Notes: generated by a model not told the origin, from the letters alone. A stretch of 64,000 nucleotides of DNA from Novosphingobium panipatense (GCF_002149965.1 NZ_MSQB01000020.1:42934-106933); one strand, 5' to 3'. Shown: positions 51,826-60,472, counted from the first letter of the stretch. Numbers and translations are program-made.

Positions 51826-52512
51826 ATGACAGAACCGATGGACGACCTCCTGCGCGCCGTGGAGGCGACGCTGTTCGCCGCCGAACAGCCGCTGACGGTC
51901 GAGCAGATCTCGAACCACCTCGGCCAGGCCGACGTGCGCCCGGCGCTCGCGCGGCTTCGGGCCGATTACGAAGGGCGCGGCGTGCTGCTGGTGGAGCGCG
52001 GCAAGCGCTGGCATTTCGAGACGGCGCCGGATCTGGCCCATCTCTTGCGCCGCGAGAAGGAGGACGTGCGCCGTCTTTCCCGCGCGGCCACCGAAGTGCT
52101 GGCGATCGTCGCCTATCACGAGCCGGTCAGCCGCGCCGAGATCGAGGCGATCCGCGGGGTACAGACGGCCAAGGGCACGCTCGACGTCTTGATGGAGGCG
52201 GGCTGGGTGCGCGTCGCCGGGCGCCGCGAAGTGCCGGGCCGCCCGGTCATCTACGCGACTACGCCCGATTTCCTGGCGCATTTCGGGCTGGGATCGCTGC
52301 GGGAATTGCCGGGTCTGGAGGAACTGCGCGCCGCGGGACTGCTCGATCCTGTGGATGACGAGATGATCGAAACCGCCCTGCGCCCCGGAAACGTCCCCGA
52401 TGAGGAGGTCGAAACCCCGGAAGACCCCGAGGATGACGACCTCTTCGCGGAACATGACCGCGAGGCAACCGTGATGGGTCAGAATAATGACGGACTGGCA
52501 AGTTCGCGGTAA
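51826..52512 (+). CDS. scpB: Segregation and condensation protein ScpB
   Basis: A 228-residue protein with two winged-helix domains: LLRAVEATLFAAEQPLTVEQ at the N-terminus and LSRAATEVLAIVAYHEPVSRAEIEAIRGV in the second domain. YATTPDFLAHFGLGSLRELP follows. The acidic C-terminal tail (VPDEEVETPEDPEDDDLFAE) is long. ScpB dimers asymmetrically bind ScpA in the condensin complex. It lies directly downstream of scpA and 59 bases before tatA. Confidence 0.94.
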   Translation: MTEPMDDLLRAVEATLFAAEQPLTVEQISNHLGQADVRPALARLRADYEGRGVLLVERGKRWHFETAPDLAHLLRREKEDVRRLSRAATEVLAIVAYHEPVSRAEIEAIRGVQTAKGTLDVLMEAGWVRVAGRREVPGRPVIYATTPDFLAHFGLGSLRELPGLEELRAAGLLDPVDDEMIETALRPGNVPDEEVETPEDPEDDDLFAEHDREATVMGQNNDGLASSR

Positions 52513-52571
52513 AGTGCCTAGATGGGCCTTATGCGATCGGAATCGGTCGCACGGTTTTTGGAGTTGAGGTT

Positions 52572-52829
52572 ATGGGTAGCTTCTCGATCTGGCACTGGAT
52601 GATCGTTCTGGTGATCGTGCTCGTGCTGTTCGGACGCGGCCGCGTGTCGGAAATCATGGGTGACTTCGGCAAGGGCATCAAGAGCTTCAAGCAGGGCATG
52701 AACGAGGAAGAGAACAAGGCATCGTCTTCGTCTTCGTCCTCCGCTTCGGCCCCGCAGATCACCGCCCAGCAGGGCGACGCTTCCGTCGCGAGCCCGGCGA
52801 AGGCCGAAAGCAAGACCGAACAGTCGTAA
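52572..52829 (+). CDS. tatA: Sec-independent translocase protein TatA
   Basis: An 85-residue protein: one transmembrane helix (SIWHWMIVLVIVLVLFGRGR), the conserved FGRGR hinge, and an amphipathic helix (SEIMGDFGKGIKSFKQGMNE). The rest is a Ser-rich acidic tail. TatA forms the variable ring that lets folded proteins cross the membrane. It is the first gene of tatABC, downstream of scpB, an arrangement common in alphaproteobacteria. Candidate Tat substrates here include the serine hydrolase at 35167. Confidence 0.95.
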   Translation: MGSFSIWHWMIVLVIVLVLFGRGRVSEIMGDFGKGIKSFKQGMNEEENKASSSSSSSASAPQITAQQGDASVASPAKAESKTEQS

Positions 52830-52853
52830 GAACGCGCAGGACCGGCGCCCGCG

Positions 52854-53267
52854 ATGTTCGACATCGGTGCTTCAGAACTTCTGATGATCGTCATCGTGGC
52901 GGTCGTCGTCATCGGCCCGAAGGATATGCCTTTGGCGATGCGGACGGCCGGGCGATGGATCGGCAAGATGCGCAAGATCTCCGGCCACTTCCGCGCCGGC
53001 ATCGACGCCATGGTGCGCGAGGCCGAGCTGGAGGAAATGGAACGCAAGTGGCGAGAGCAGAACGAGGCCATCATGAAGGCCAATCCCGTCCTGCCCGACC
53101 TCAACCAGATGGGCGCACCGACCGGTTCGGAAGCCGGCTCGATTGATTCCGCAGCTGCGCAGGTCGAAACCGCGCCGGCTGCCGAAGGTGAGGTGGCGTC
53201 TTCGACAAAGCCAGCCACGCAGCCGTCCTCTCAGGCCGAACTGCACCTTCCGCCGCCGCCGCCCTGA
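52854..53267 (+). CDS. tatB: Sec-independent translocase protein TatB
   Basis: A 137-residue protein with the TatB start MFDIGASELLMIVIVAVVVI, then the conserved GPKDMPLAMRTAGRWIGKMR and a long amphipathic/coiled helix (FRAGIDAMVREAELEEMERKW). TatB pairs with TatC to receive twin-arginine signals. The C-terminal 60 residues are Ser/Ala/Pro-rich and variable. It lies 24 bases after tatA and 56 bases before tatC. Confidence 0.95.
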   Translation: MFDIGASELLMIVIVAVVVIGPKDMPLAMRTAGRWIGKMRKISGHFRAGIDAMVREAELEEMERKWREQNEAIMKANPVLPDLNQMGAPTGSEAGSIDSAAAQVETAPAAEGEVASSTKPATQPSSQAELHLPPPPP

Positions 53268-53323
53268 TCGCTCAGACCTGATTTTTCCGGCCGGAGCCCT
53301 CCGGCCCAGATAGAAGCCGCAAG

Positions 53324-54142
53324 ATGCAGCCTTTCCGCATTGCAGACATCGACGACACGCAGGCGCCGCTGCTCGATCACCTGATCGAGCTGCGCACCCG
53401 CCTCCTGCGTGCCTTCCTGGCCTTCGCGGTGGCGTTCGGCATCTGCTTCTACTTTTCCGGCGACATCTTCTCCTTTTTGGTCCGCCCGCTGACCGAGGCC
53501 TTTCCGCCCGGACAGGGCAAGCTGATCTACACCAAGCTCTACGAAGCCTTCTTCGTGGAAGTGAAGATCGCGCTCTTCGCGGCGTTCTTCATCAGCTTCC
53601 CGGTCATCGCCAACCAGATCTGGGCCTTCGTGGCGCCGGGGCTCTACGCCAAGGAGAAGAAGGCGTTCCTGCCGTTCCTGGTGGCGACGCCGATTCTCTT
53701 CACGATGGGCGCGGCGCTGGCCTATTACGTCGTCATGCCCACCGCCTTCCACTTCTTCCTTGGGTTCGAAGGGCAGAAGGGCGGCCTGAAGCTGGAAGCG
53801 CTGCCCGGCACCGGAGACTATCTGGCGCTGGTCATGCAGTTCATCCTGGCCTTCGGCATCAGCTTCCTGCTGCCGGTGCTGCTGATGCTGCTCAACCGCG
53901 CGGGCATCATTACCCGGGCGCAGTGCGTGAGCGCCCGTCGCTATGCGATCGTCGGCATCTTCATCATCGCCGCCGTGGCGACCCCGCCCGACGTCGTCTC
54001 GCAGCTGCTCCTCGCCGTGCCGCTGCTGGCGCTCTACGAGGGCACCTTGCTGTTCATGTGGTTCACCGAAAAGCGTGACGCGCGCGGAAAAGCCGCCGAG
54101 GAAGCCGCCGCACCGGCCGAAAACGGTACGCCTGTCGCCTGA
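53324..54142 (+). CDS. tatC: Sec-independent translocase protein TatC
   Basis: A 272-residue protein with six transmembrane helices. The N-terminal APLLDHLIELRTRLLRAFLA is the signal-binding region, followed by PLTEAFPPGQGKLIYTKLYEAFFVEVKIAL and FPVIANQIWAFVAPGLYAKEKK. TatC recognises the twin-arginine signal. The C-terminal tail is Ala/Glu-rich. It ends the cluster; copy E of the three-hairpin repeat lies 67 bases downstream, between convergent genes. Confidence 0.96.
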   Translation: MQPFRIADIDDTQAPLLDHLIELRTRLLRAFLAFAVAFGICFYFSGDIFSFLVRPLTEAFPPGQGKLIYTKLYEAFFVEVKIALFAAFFISFPVIANQIWAFVAPGLYAKEKKAFLPFLVATPILFTMGAALAYYVVMPTAFHFFLGFEGQKGGLKLEALPGTGDYLALVMQFILAFGISFLLPVLLMLLNRAGIITRAQCVSARRYAIVGIFIIAAVATPPDVVSQLLLAVPLLALYEGTLLFMWFTEKRDARGKAAEEAAAPAENGTPVA

Positions 54143-54211
54143 AATGGCCTGAGGAGGGAAACGGCAGGGCGTTTGCGCGCCTGCCGTTCCGGACGGGCTC
54201 TTAGAGTCTGT

Positions 54212-54347
54212 CTGGAAAATGCCCCGTAAGGGCATTTTCTTGCGGCACCAGCCCACGCCCCCACCCTACCACCCAACGATAGTATCCTGCGGGTGGTAGG
54301 GTGGGGGCGTGGGCTGGTGCCGCGAAATTCGCATTCCGCGAATTTCC
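54212..54347. repeat. Three-hairpin repeat, copy E
   Basis: GAAAATGCCC/GGGCATTTTC (54215-54239), a long GC stem from 54242 to 54323 with loop AACGATAGTATCCTGCG, then GAAATTCGC/GCGAATTTC (54324-54346). It lies between the convergent tatC and amidohydrolase genes and has the same loop orientation as copy D. Confidence 0.85.
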
Positions 54348-54359
54348 AAACCAGCTCCT

Positions 54360-56072
54360 TTAGCGGCCTTCCTTTGGGACTACGCGGTCCTTCGATGCCG
54401 ACCAGGCCAGCTTTCCGCCGATCCAAGTTTCCAGCACTTGCGTGGCGCGCAGCTTGTCGGGCGCGGCCAGCATCGGATCGGCATCCACGAAGAGAAAGTC
54501 CGCCCGGTAACCCTTGGCGATGCGGCCGAGACGGTCTTCCGCGAACATCGCGTAAGCCGCGCCGGTCGTATAGGCCGAGAGTGCGGCTTCGCGGCTCAGG
54601 GCTTCCTGCGGCTGCCAGCCGTTGAAGGGCTGGCCGTCCGCGCCCTGGCGGGTGATGGCGACGGCCAGGCCGAGGAAGGGCTGCGCGGGCTCCACCGGCG
54701 TGTCGGAACCGAACGCGAGCTTCGCGCCGGTGGCCGCGATCGACTTCCAGGCATAGGCACCGGCAAGGCGGCCGGGGCCGAGGCGGGCTTCCGCCATCGT
54801 CCGGTCCGAGGCTTCGTGCTGCGGCTGCATCGAGGCGATCGTGCCGAACTTGCCGAACCGCGGCAGGTCGGCCGGATCGACGATCTGCGCATGCTCGATC
54901 CGCCAGCGCCGGTCGCCCTTGTAAGTGGCCGAGAGTTCCTCGATCGAATCGAGTACGGCGGCATTGGCCTGATCGCCGATGGCGTGGACCGCGACCTGGA
55001 AATTGTCCATCGCCGCGCGGCTCATCAGATTGCTGAGCTGGGTCTCGTTCATGCGCGGCAAACCGCGCGTGCCGGGGGCATCGGCGTAAGGCTGCTTGAG
55101 CCAGGCCCCGCGCGAACCGAGCGCGCCGTCGAGATAGAGCTTTACCCCGTTCATCTTGAGATGATCGTCGTAGAGCCAGGGCGTGGGGCGCGGCCCGCCG
55201 ATCAGCATCATGTTGTCGATGCCGTCGGCATAGGTGACGATGCGGATGCGCAGGCGCCCGGCATCGGCGGCGCGGCGCATGGATTGCCAGTCCTCGATCG
55301 AGGTGCCCATGTCCGCGATGGTGGTGACGCCCTGTGCCAGCAGCGCCAGCTGCGCCTCGCCCAGCGCGGTGTCGCGATCTTCGGGGCGGGGCTTGGGCAT
55401 CTTCGCCTCGACCAGTGCCATGGCGCCGTCAACGAAGACGCCGGAGGGCTGCTTCGCGCCTGCCGTGCGCAGGATCTCGCCGCCGGGCGGATTGGCGGTG
55501 GTCGCCGTGATCCCCGCGGCGGCGATGGCGGCGGAGTTCGCCCAACCGGCATGACCGTCGACGCGGGTGAGCCAGGCGGGCTTGCCGCCGGTCGCGCCGT
55601 CCAGTTCGGCGGCGGTGGGCATGCGGTCCAGCCCCCATTGCACCTGGTTCCAGCCGCTGCCCAGGATCCACGGCGCGTCCGGGTGCGCGGCGGCCCATGC
55701 GGCAATGCGCGAGAGCGCCTCGTCCAGCGTCTTGGCCATGGACAGGTCCAGCGTCATTTTCGCAAAGCCCGTGCCCATGACATGGCCGTGCCCATCGATC
55801 ATGCCCGGCACGACCGCGCGGCCCTTGCCGTCCACCTGATAGTCGACTTTCTTGGGGCGCTTGTCGCCATGCCGGTAGACTTCGGCGATGCGTCCTTCGC
55901 CGTCGATCAGGAAACCTTCGAAGCGTTCGACGCCGCCCTTGCCGTCTGCCGTGACGCCGTCGACATTGTCCACGAGCACGTCGGCAAAGGCGCTGGGCGC
56001 CAGGGCGGGACTTGCCGCGATGGCGGTGGAAGCGAGCAGCAGCGCGAAGGCTGCGCCTGTCCTTGAATTCAC
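54360..56072 (-). CDS. Exported amidohydrolase (YtcJ-like)
   Basis: A 570-residue metal-dependent hydrolase from a GTG that overlaps the stop of the upstream dehydrogenase gene (GTGA). It has a Sec-type signal (SRTGAAFALLLASTAIAASP). The metal motif is VVPGMIDGHGHVMGTGFAKM (H-x-H), with DGALGSRGAWL, FQVAVHAIGDQANAAVLDSI, and RIEHAQIVDPADL later, as in the YtcJ/amidohydrolase-3 group. FGSDTPVEPAQPFLGLAVAI supplies the Asp ligand. Substrate unknown; periplasmic by its signal. The reading frame stays open for another 256 codons upstream through the dehydrogenase gene, but that is antisense-like overlap without coding support. Confidence 0.88.
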   Translation of the reverse strand: MNSRTGAAFALLLASTAIAASPALAPSAFADVLVDNVDGVTADGKGGVERFEGFLIDGEGRIAEVYRHGDKRPKKVDYQVDGKGRAVVPGMIDGHGHVMGTGFAKMTLDLSMAKTLDEALSRIAAWAAAHPDAPWILGSGWNQVQWGLDRMPTAAELDGATGGKPAWLTRVDGHAGWANSAAIAAAGITATTANPPGGEILRTAGAKQPSGVFVDGAMALVEAKMPKPRPEDRDTALGEAQLALLAQGVTTIADMGTSIEDWQSMRRAADAGRLRIRIVTYADGIDNMMLIGGPRPTPWLYDDHLKMNGVKLYLDGALGSRGAWLKQPYADAPGTRGLPRMNETQLSNLMSRAAMDNFQVAVHAIGDQANAAVLDSIEELSATYKGDRRWRIEHAQIVDPADLPRFGKFGTIASMQPQHEASDRTMAEARLGPGRLAGAYAWKSIAATGAKLAFGSDTPVEPAQPFLGLAVAITRQGADGQPFNGWQPQEALSREAALSAYTTGAAYAMFAEDRLGRIAKGYRADFLFVDADPMLAAPDKLRATQVLETWIGGKLAWSASKDRVVPKEGR

Positions 56073-56965
56073 TTGATACCCTTCTTCGGGAGACGCTTGA
56101 TGATGGCGCTGGTGTCGAGGCGGCCGCCGCCCTGCGCCTGGATATCGGCGAAGAACTGGTCGATCAGCGCGGCGACGGGCAGCGAAACGCCCAGCCCGCG
56201 CCCTTCGTCCAGGCTGAGGCCCAGGTCCTTGCGCATCCAGTCGATGGCGAAGCCGAAGTCGAACTTGTCCTCGTTCATCGTCTGCCAGCGGTTGTCCATC
56301 TGCCACGACTGCGCCGCGCCGCCGGAAATCGCCTCGTAGACCTTTTCCATGTCGAGGTGGGACGCCTGGGCGAAGCGCACCGCCTCGGCCAGGGCGGCGA
56401 CGTTCCCGGCGATGCAGATCTGGTTGGCCATCTTGGCGATCTGGCCCGAACCCGCCTTGCCGACGTGGACGATGCGGCTGGAATAGGCCTCCATCACCGG
56501 ATGCGCGGCCTCTATCGCCTCGTCCCGGCCGCCGCACATCAGGGTGAGCGTGCCCTTTTCCGCGCCGATCTGCGAACCGGTCATCGGGGCATCGACGCAG
56601 TGGATGCGAAGGTCCCGCGCCTCGACCGAGATCTGGCGGGCAATGCGCGCCGAAACGGTGGTGTGGTCGATGAAGACGCCGCCCTTCTTCAACATGCGGA
56701 ACACGCCGTTGGGGCCGAGCACGACTTCGGAGAGATCGTCGTCGTTGCCGACGCAGGTGATCACCACATCGGCGTCCTGTGCCGCATGCGCCGGGTTGGC
56801 GGCGATGCGGTGGGCAAGGCCGGGGTTGTCCTGCGACCACTTGTGCGCCCGCTCCGGCGAGCGATTGAAGATGGTGAGTTCGTGGCCCGCCAGCGCGATA
56901 TGGCGCGCGATCGCGCCGCCCATGACACCCAGGCCGATGAAGGAAACCTTGCGTTTTTCGCTCAT
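56069..56965 (-). CDS. NAD(P)-dependent 3-hydroxyisobutyrate dehydrogenase-family oxidoreductase
   Basis: A 298-residue beta-hydroxyacid dehydrogenase. The Rossmann motif is VSFIGLGVMGGAIARHIALA at the start; FIDHTTVSARIARQISVEAR holds the S/T-x-x region; HCVDAPMTGSQIGAEKGTLT is the conserved substrate-binding segment; and VGKAGSGQIAKMANQICIAG includes the catalytic Lys (KMANQ). It could act on 3-hydroxyisobutyrate, tartronate semialdehyde or glyoxylate-type acids. It overlaps the amidohydrolase gene start, so the two are probably one operon, and is divergent from ilvA. Confidence 0.88.
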   Translation of the reverse strand: MSEKRKVSFIGLGVMGGAIARHIALAGHELTIFNRSPERAHKWSQDNPGLAHRIAANPAHAAQDADVVITCVGNDDDLSEVVLGPNGVFRMLKKGGVFIDHTTVSARIARQISVEARDLRIHCVDAPMTGSQIGAEKGTLTLMCGGRDEAIEAAHPVMEAYSSRIVHVGKAGSGQIAKMANQICIAGNVAALAEAVRFAQASHLDMEKVYEAISGGAAQSWQMDNRWQTMNEDKFDFGFAIDWMRKDLGLSLDEGRGLGVSLPVAALIDQFFADIQAQGGGRLDTSAIIKRLPKKGIK

Positions 56966-57187
56966 GGCAACCGTTCTAGCGCCTTTTGCACGAAAGCAAA
57001 CCGTGAGGAGCAGGGAAATCTGTTCGTTTCGGCCCGGTCGGCGGGCGGGTGGCATTGCCGTCGCTGGAAAGCCCGGGCGCCTTCCTGCGTGATTTCGAAC
57101 AACAATATTACAGTGTGAAACCGGGAAGGGAATTTTTCCTAACGCGCGGCTTTCCATTCGGCACGCTTTCCTCTAGGCGCGGCCATC

Positions 57188-58441
57188 ATGGAACAGCCAT
57201 TGCTCAAGATCGCTGCGGAGCCCGAAGAGGCCACGCTGACTGCCGAAGACGTTCGCGCGGCGGCAGAGCGGATTATTGGCAAGGTCGTCCGCACCCCGAC
57301 GCTCCATTCCACCACGCTGAGCGCGATCACCGGCGCGGATATCTGGCTCAAGTTCGAAAACCTCCAGTTCACGGCCGCCTACAAGGAACGCGGCGCGCTC
57401 AATGCCCTTCTGCTTCTGGACGAGGCGCGCAAGTCGCGCGGGGTGATCGCCGCTTCGGCCGGGAATCATGCGCAGGGCCTGTCCTATCACGGCACCCGGC
57501 TGGGCGTGCCGGTGACGATCGTCATGCCGCGCACCACGCCGACCGTGAAAGTGATGCAGACCGAAAGCGTCGGCGGCAAAGTCGTGCTGGAAGGCGAGAG
57601 CTTCGACGAGGCCTATGCCCATGCCCGCAAGCTGGAAACCGAACTGGGCCTGACGTTCATCCATCCTTTCGATCATCCGCATGTTGCGGCGGGGCAGGGC
57701 ACCGTTGCGCTGGAAATGCTGGAGGACGTGCCCGATCTCGACACGCTGGTGCTGCCGATCGGCGGCGGCGGTCTTGCAACGGGGATGGGCACCGCGGCCC
57801 GCGCCATCAGGCCGGACATCCGCCTCGTCGGCGTGGAGGCCCAGCTCTACCCTTCGATGTACAACCTGCTGAAGGGCACCAGCCTGCCGATCGGCGGAGA
57901 CACGCTGGCCGAAGGCATCGCCGTGTTCTCGCCGGGGCAGTTCACTTCCACGATGCTGCGCGACCTGCTGGACGAGTTCCTGCTCGTCAGCGAATCGGGG
58001 ATCGAGAGCGCGCTGGCGCTGCTGCTGCAGATCGAGAAGACCCTGGTGGAAGGCGCCGGGGCCACCGGCCTCGCCGCCGTGATGGCGAATCGCGAACTGT
58101 TCGCCGGGCGCAAGGTCGGCATCGTGTTGTCGGGCGGCAATATCGATACCCGCCTGCTGGCGAACGTGCTGCTGCGCGATCTCGCCCGCTCGGGACGTCT
58201 TGCCCGCCTGCGGATCGGCCTTCAGGACCGCGCAGGCGCCCTGTTCAAGGTCGCCAAGGTGTTCCACGAGCACAACGTGAACATCATCGAGGTCTTCCAT
58301 CAGCGTATCTTCACGCACCTTCCGGCCAAGGGCCTCGTCACCGAGATCGAGTGCGAGGCGCGCGATAAGGACCAGCTCGACGCCCTCGTGGCGGCGCTGC
58401 GCCGCGAAGGTTACGAGGTGAAGCAGGTCGAAACCGAGTAG
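57188..58441 (+). CDS. ilvA: Threonine ammonia-lyase with C-terminal ACT domain
   Basis: A 417-residue PLP enzyme. The PLP lysine lies in FTAAYKERGALNAL near residue 60, the substrate Ser/Asn loop is SAGNHAQGLSYHG, and the phosphate-binding glycine loop is LPIGGGGLATGMGTAARAI. A C-terminal ACT-like domain (LRIGLQDRAGALFKVAKVFH, HNVNIIEVFHQRI) gives allosteric control. It deaminates threonine to 2-oxobutyrate for isoleucine synthesis. The length fits the IlvA/TdcB-like group. It is followed by a strong terminator at 58479-58511. Confidence 0.9.
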   Translation: MEQPLLKIAAEPEEATLTAEDVRAAAERIIGKVVRTPTLHSTTLSAITGADIWLKFENLQFTAAYKERGALNALLLLDEARKSRGVIAASAGNHAQGLSYHGTRLGVPVTIVMPRTTPTVKVMQTESVGGKVVLEGESFDEAYAHARKLETELGLTFIHPFDHPHVAAGQGTVALEMLEDVPDLDTLVLPIGGGGLATGMGTAARAIRPDIRLVGVEAQLYPSMYNLLKGTSLPIGGDTLAEGIAVFSPGQFTSTMLRDLLDEFLLVSESGIESALALLLQIEKTLVEGAGATGLAAVMANRELFAGRKVGIVLSGGNIDTRLLANVLLRDLARSGRLARLRIGLQDRAGALFKVAKVFHEHNVNIIEVFHQRIFTHLPAKGLVTEIECEARDKDQLDALVAALRREGYEVKQVETE

Positions 58442-58478
58442 GTTTCCTGCGAATCGCCTGAAAGCCCTCTACAATAAG

Positions 58479-58511
58479 GCGGCGGGGAGCATCGACTTCC
58501 CGCCGCTTTTT
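58479..58511 (+). terminator. Rho-independent terminator after ilvA
   Basis: GCGGCGGGGA/TTCCCGCCGC stem around GCATCGAC-type loop, followed by TTTTT. Bases 58512-58791, up to the bpt start, hold no gene; only a possible GTTAAC-like pair near 58566-58594 was noticed. Confidence 0.85.
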
Positions 58512-58791
58512 GCGTGCTGGGTACATGCTGATGGGGCGTCATGGCGGGGAGGTGCAAGTTCGGGCGTTAACTGTAAGCGTGGATTCTGCTAACCTTCGCC
58601 TGCGAGAAAGAACCAATCCGGGACAACCGGGCGGAATCACCGCCCACTTGGTCCCGATTCTGATGCGGGTCGGGCTCGTTTCGTGGTTAAAACGCTTTCA
58701 ACCGGCGCATGGGCTGGCATATTCAGGACTAACAGGAAGCTGCGTCGCCATCGCCGCAAGGTTCCAGCAGGTTAGAGGATCGATTTCTTCC

Positions 58792-59631
58792 GTGACGGCA
58801 CCCGTTCGTTTCCCCCGGTTCTTCGTGACCAGCCCGGCTCCGTGCCCCTATCTGCCGGGGCGTAGCGAGCGGAAGGTCTTCACCGAACTCAAGGGCCCTC
58901 ACGCCGATTCGCTCAACGACGCGCTGGGGCGCATCGGTTTCCGTCGCAGCCAGACGGTTGCCTATCGCCCGTCCTGTCTTGACTGCAATGCCTGCATCTC
59001 GGTCCGCGTGGTTGCCGAGGAATTCCAGCCTTCCTCCACCCAGAAGCGCCTGCTGAAGCGCAACGGCGATCTGGTCGCCACGGTCTGCCGTCCCTGGTCC
59101 ACCAGCGAGCAGTTCGATCTCCTGCAAAGCTATCTCGCCGTTCGCCATCCCGAAGGCGGCATGACGTCGATGGACGAAGTGGACTTCGCCGACATGGTGG
59201 AGCACACGCCCGTCACCAGCTACGTGATCGAATATCGCGAACCCTCGGAAGACGGCGTCACCCCCGGTCGCCTCGTCGGCGCCTGTCTGACCGACCGCCA
59301 GTGCGACGGGCTGTCGATGATCTACAGCTTCTACGATCCGCATCACGAAGGTCGGCAGGGGCTGGGCACCTACATCATCCTCGATCACATCCGCCGCGCC
59401 ACCGAAATGGGGCTGACCTACGTCTATCTCGGCTACTGGGTCGAAGGCGCGCCGCGCATGCAGTACAAGGTGCGCTTCCGGCCCATGGAAAAGCTCGGCC
59501 GGGCCGGGTGGGAGCGCATTTCCGCCGCCGAGCACGACCGCCTGATCGCCGCCGCCGTGGCCAATCCGCGCAGCCGGGATGAAGTGAACGAGGGCGCGCG
59601 CAAGGACGGCGTACCCTCGATCACCCAATAG
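58792..59631 (+). CDS. bpt: Aspartate/glutamate leucyl-tRNA-protein transferase (Bpt/ATE family)
   Basis: A 279-residue transferase from a GTG start near the conserved N-terminus (VTAPVRFPRFFVTSPAPCPY). It has the ATE/Bpt signatures: Cys-containing start region SPAPCPYLPGRSERKVFTEL, FRRSQTVAYRPSCLDCNACI, and LIYSFYDPHHEG-type block DGLSMIYSFYDPHHEGRQGL. It moves an amino acid from tRNA to acidic N-termini, feeding the N-end rule. The longer open frame upstream of 58792 is not conserved-looking. It converges with the lysozyme gene, 16 bases apart. Confidence 0.9.
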   Translation: MTAPVRFPRFFVTSPAPCPYLPGRSERKVFTELKGPHADSLNDALGRIGFRRSQTVAYRPSCLDCNACISVRVVAEEFQPSSTQKRLLKRNGDLVATVCRPWSTSEQFDLLQSYLAVRHPEGGMTSMDEVDFADMVEHTPVTSYVIEYREPSEDGVTPGRLVGACLTDRQCDGLSMIYSFYDPHHEGRQGLGTYIILDHIRRATEMGLTYVYLGYWVEGAPRMQYKVRFRPMEKLGRAGWERISAAEHDRLIAAAVANPRSRDEVNEGARKDGVPSITQ

Positions 59632-59647
59632 CGCAGAAGACCCGGGA

Positions 59648-60247
59648 TCAGCCCGAAGCGTAGAGCGCAGCCTCTTCCGCGCGGCGTTTCTTCAGCCCTT
59701 CCATGACCTTGCCGTCGTTGTAGATCCATTGCCCGAACTGCGCGGCGGCTTCTGCAAAGCGGCCTTCGCGGTGCAGCCGGGTCAATGTGGCCTTGGCGAT
59801 GGCGCCGGTGTTGTAATGAAACGATACCAGGGCATCGAACTGGCGAGGCGATGTCTCGGCGCCGCCGAGCGCCATGATGACTTCTTCCACGTAGCGGACG
59901 ATGGCGCTGTCGAAGCGGGCGTCGCACTGGGCCTGGGTCCAGATCGTGCCCGGCCCGATGTCGGGACCGGTGGAGCCCCAGCCGATCGTCCACGGCGTGC
60001 CGTTCCTGCTGCCGGGATCGGGATAGGCCTCGAACCGTCCGTCGGCGCGCCTCTTGGCGCAGCCTTCCCATTTGTGGATCAGCGCCCGCCCGGCAGCTCC
60101 GAGCGCAGGTCGGGGCAAAACCTCGGCGGTTGGCGACTCGCTTAGGGCCAGATCGATCGCGCGGTCGAGCGCGGCGACCTCTTCGGAAGTAAATCCGCGC
60201 CTGAGCAGAAGGCGCACTTCGTCGAAAATGGGCTTGCGATAGAGCAT
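59648..60247 (-). CDS. GH24 (T4-type) lysozyme, phage-like
   Basis: A 199-residue protein without a signal peptide. The catalytic Glu is in HKWEGCA near residue 60, and the E-x-AY-x-D-x-G-(x)-TIG-x-G-x-T pattern continues as FEAYPDPGS and PWTIGWGSTG, so the T4-type active site is intact. The helical N-terminal 45 residues are extra. Phages and gene transfer agents use such enzymes for host lysis; no holin, capsid or portal gene is near, so this is a lone domesticated or remnant gene. AAGGAGA on the minus strand (60251-60257) precedes the ATG. Its upstream region carries the 21-bp shared motif. Confidence 0.85.
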   Translation of the reverse strand: MLYRKPIFDEVRLLLRRGFTSEEVAALDRAIDLALSESPTAEVLPRPALGAAGRALIHKWEGCAKRRADGRFEAYPDPGSRNGTPWTIGWGSTGPDIGPGTIWTQAQCDARFDSAIVRYVEEVIMALGGAETSPRQFDALVSFHYNTGAIAKATLTRLHREGRFAEAAAQFGQWIYNDGKVMEGLKKRRAEEAALYASG

Positions 60248-60295
60248 CGGCCTCTCCTTGGTTGAGGAAAAGGCCGATCAAGTAAGCCGGAAGAT

Positions 60296-60316
60296 GGGTT
60301 GTAGGAAAACGGTTTC
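60296..60316 (-). promoter_or_regulatory. 21-bp motif upstream of the lysozyme gene, shared with 46928-46948
   Basis: On the minus strand this reads G plus AAACCGTTTTCCTACAACCC and lies 49 bases upstream of the lysozyme ATG, in the same orientation as at the HTH gene. The larger perfect inverted repeat GGAAAACGGTTTC/GAAACCGTTTTCC (60304-60335, 6-base loop) overlaps it, so this promoter carries a doubled palindrome. Confidence 0.75.
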
Positions 60317-60351
60317 TGCAACGAAACCGTTTTCCCTGACCGGTCTGGATA

Positions 60352-60472
60352 ACACCAATTACGGGAATCGGTTGACACGGAAATCGGTGATTCAAAGCGT
60401 ATTCCTGACACCAAATACGTACACAGTGACATCAATTGCGTATCCGAAAAATCAAGATGACACCAATTATGG
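60352..60472. repeat. Four 13-bp direct repeats, candidate transposase-binding sites
   Basis: Copies: ACACCAATTACGG (60352-60364), ACACCAAATACGT (60408-60420), ACATCAATTGCGT (60429-60441) and ACACCAATTATGG (60460-60472), all on the plus strand, usually preceded by TG. Spacing is uneven (56, 21 and 31 bases between starts). Their place beside a TniQ gene fits TnsB/TniA binding sites at a Tn7-like end. The stretch 60473-60744 after them holds no gene. No TGT...ACA terminus could be fixed. Confidence 0.55.

Noticed and set aside
54360..56840. An 826-codon frame joining the amidohydrolase with sequence upstream
   Set aside because: The first 256 codons overlap the dehydrogenase gene in another frame and encode Arg/Gly-rich nonsense; the GTG at 56072 with a signal peptide is the better start.
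59648..60247. An intact prophage around the lysozyme gene
   Set aside because: No capsid, portal, terminase, integrase or holin gene is visible in the window.
60352..60472. The repeats as plasmid-type iterons or a replication origin
   Set aside because: No Rep gene, no DnaA box and uneven spacing; the adjacent tniQ gene makes a transposon end more likely.
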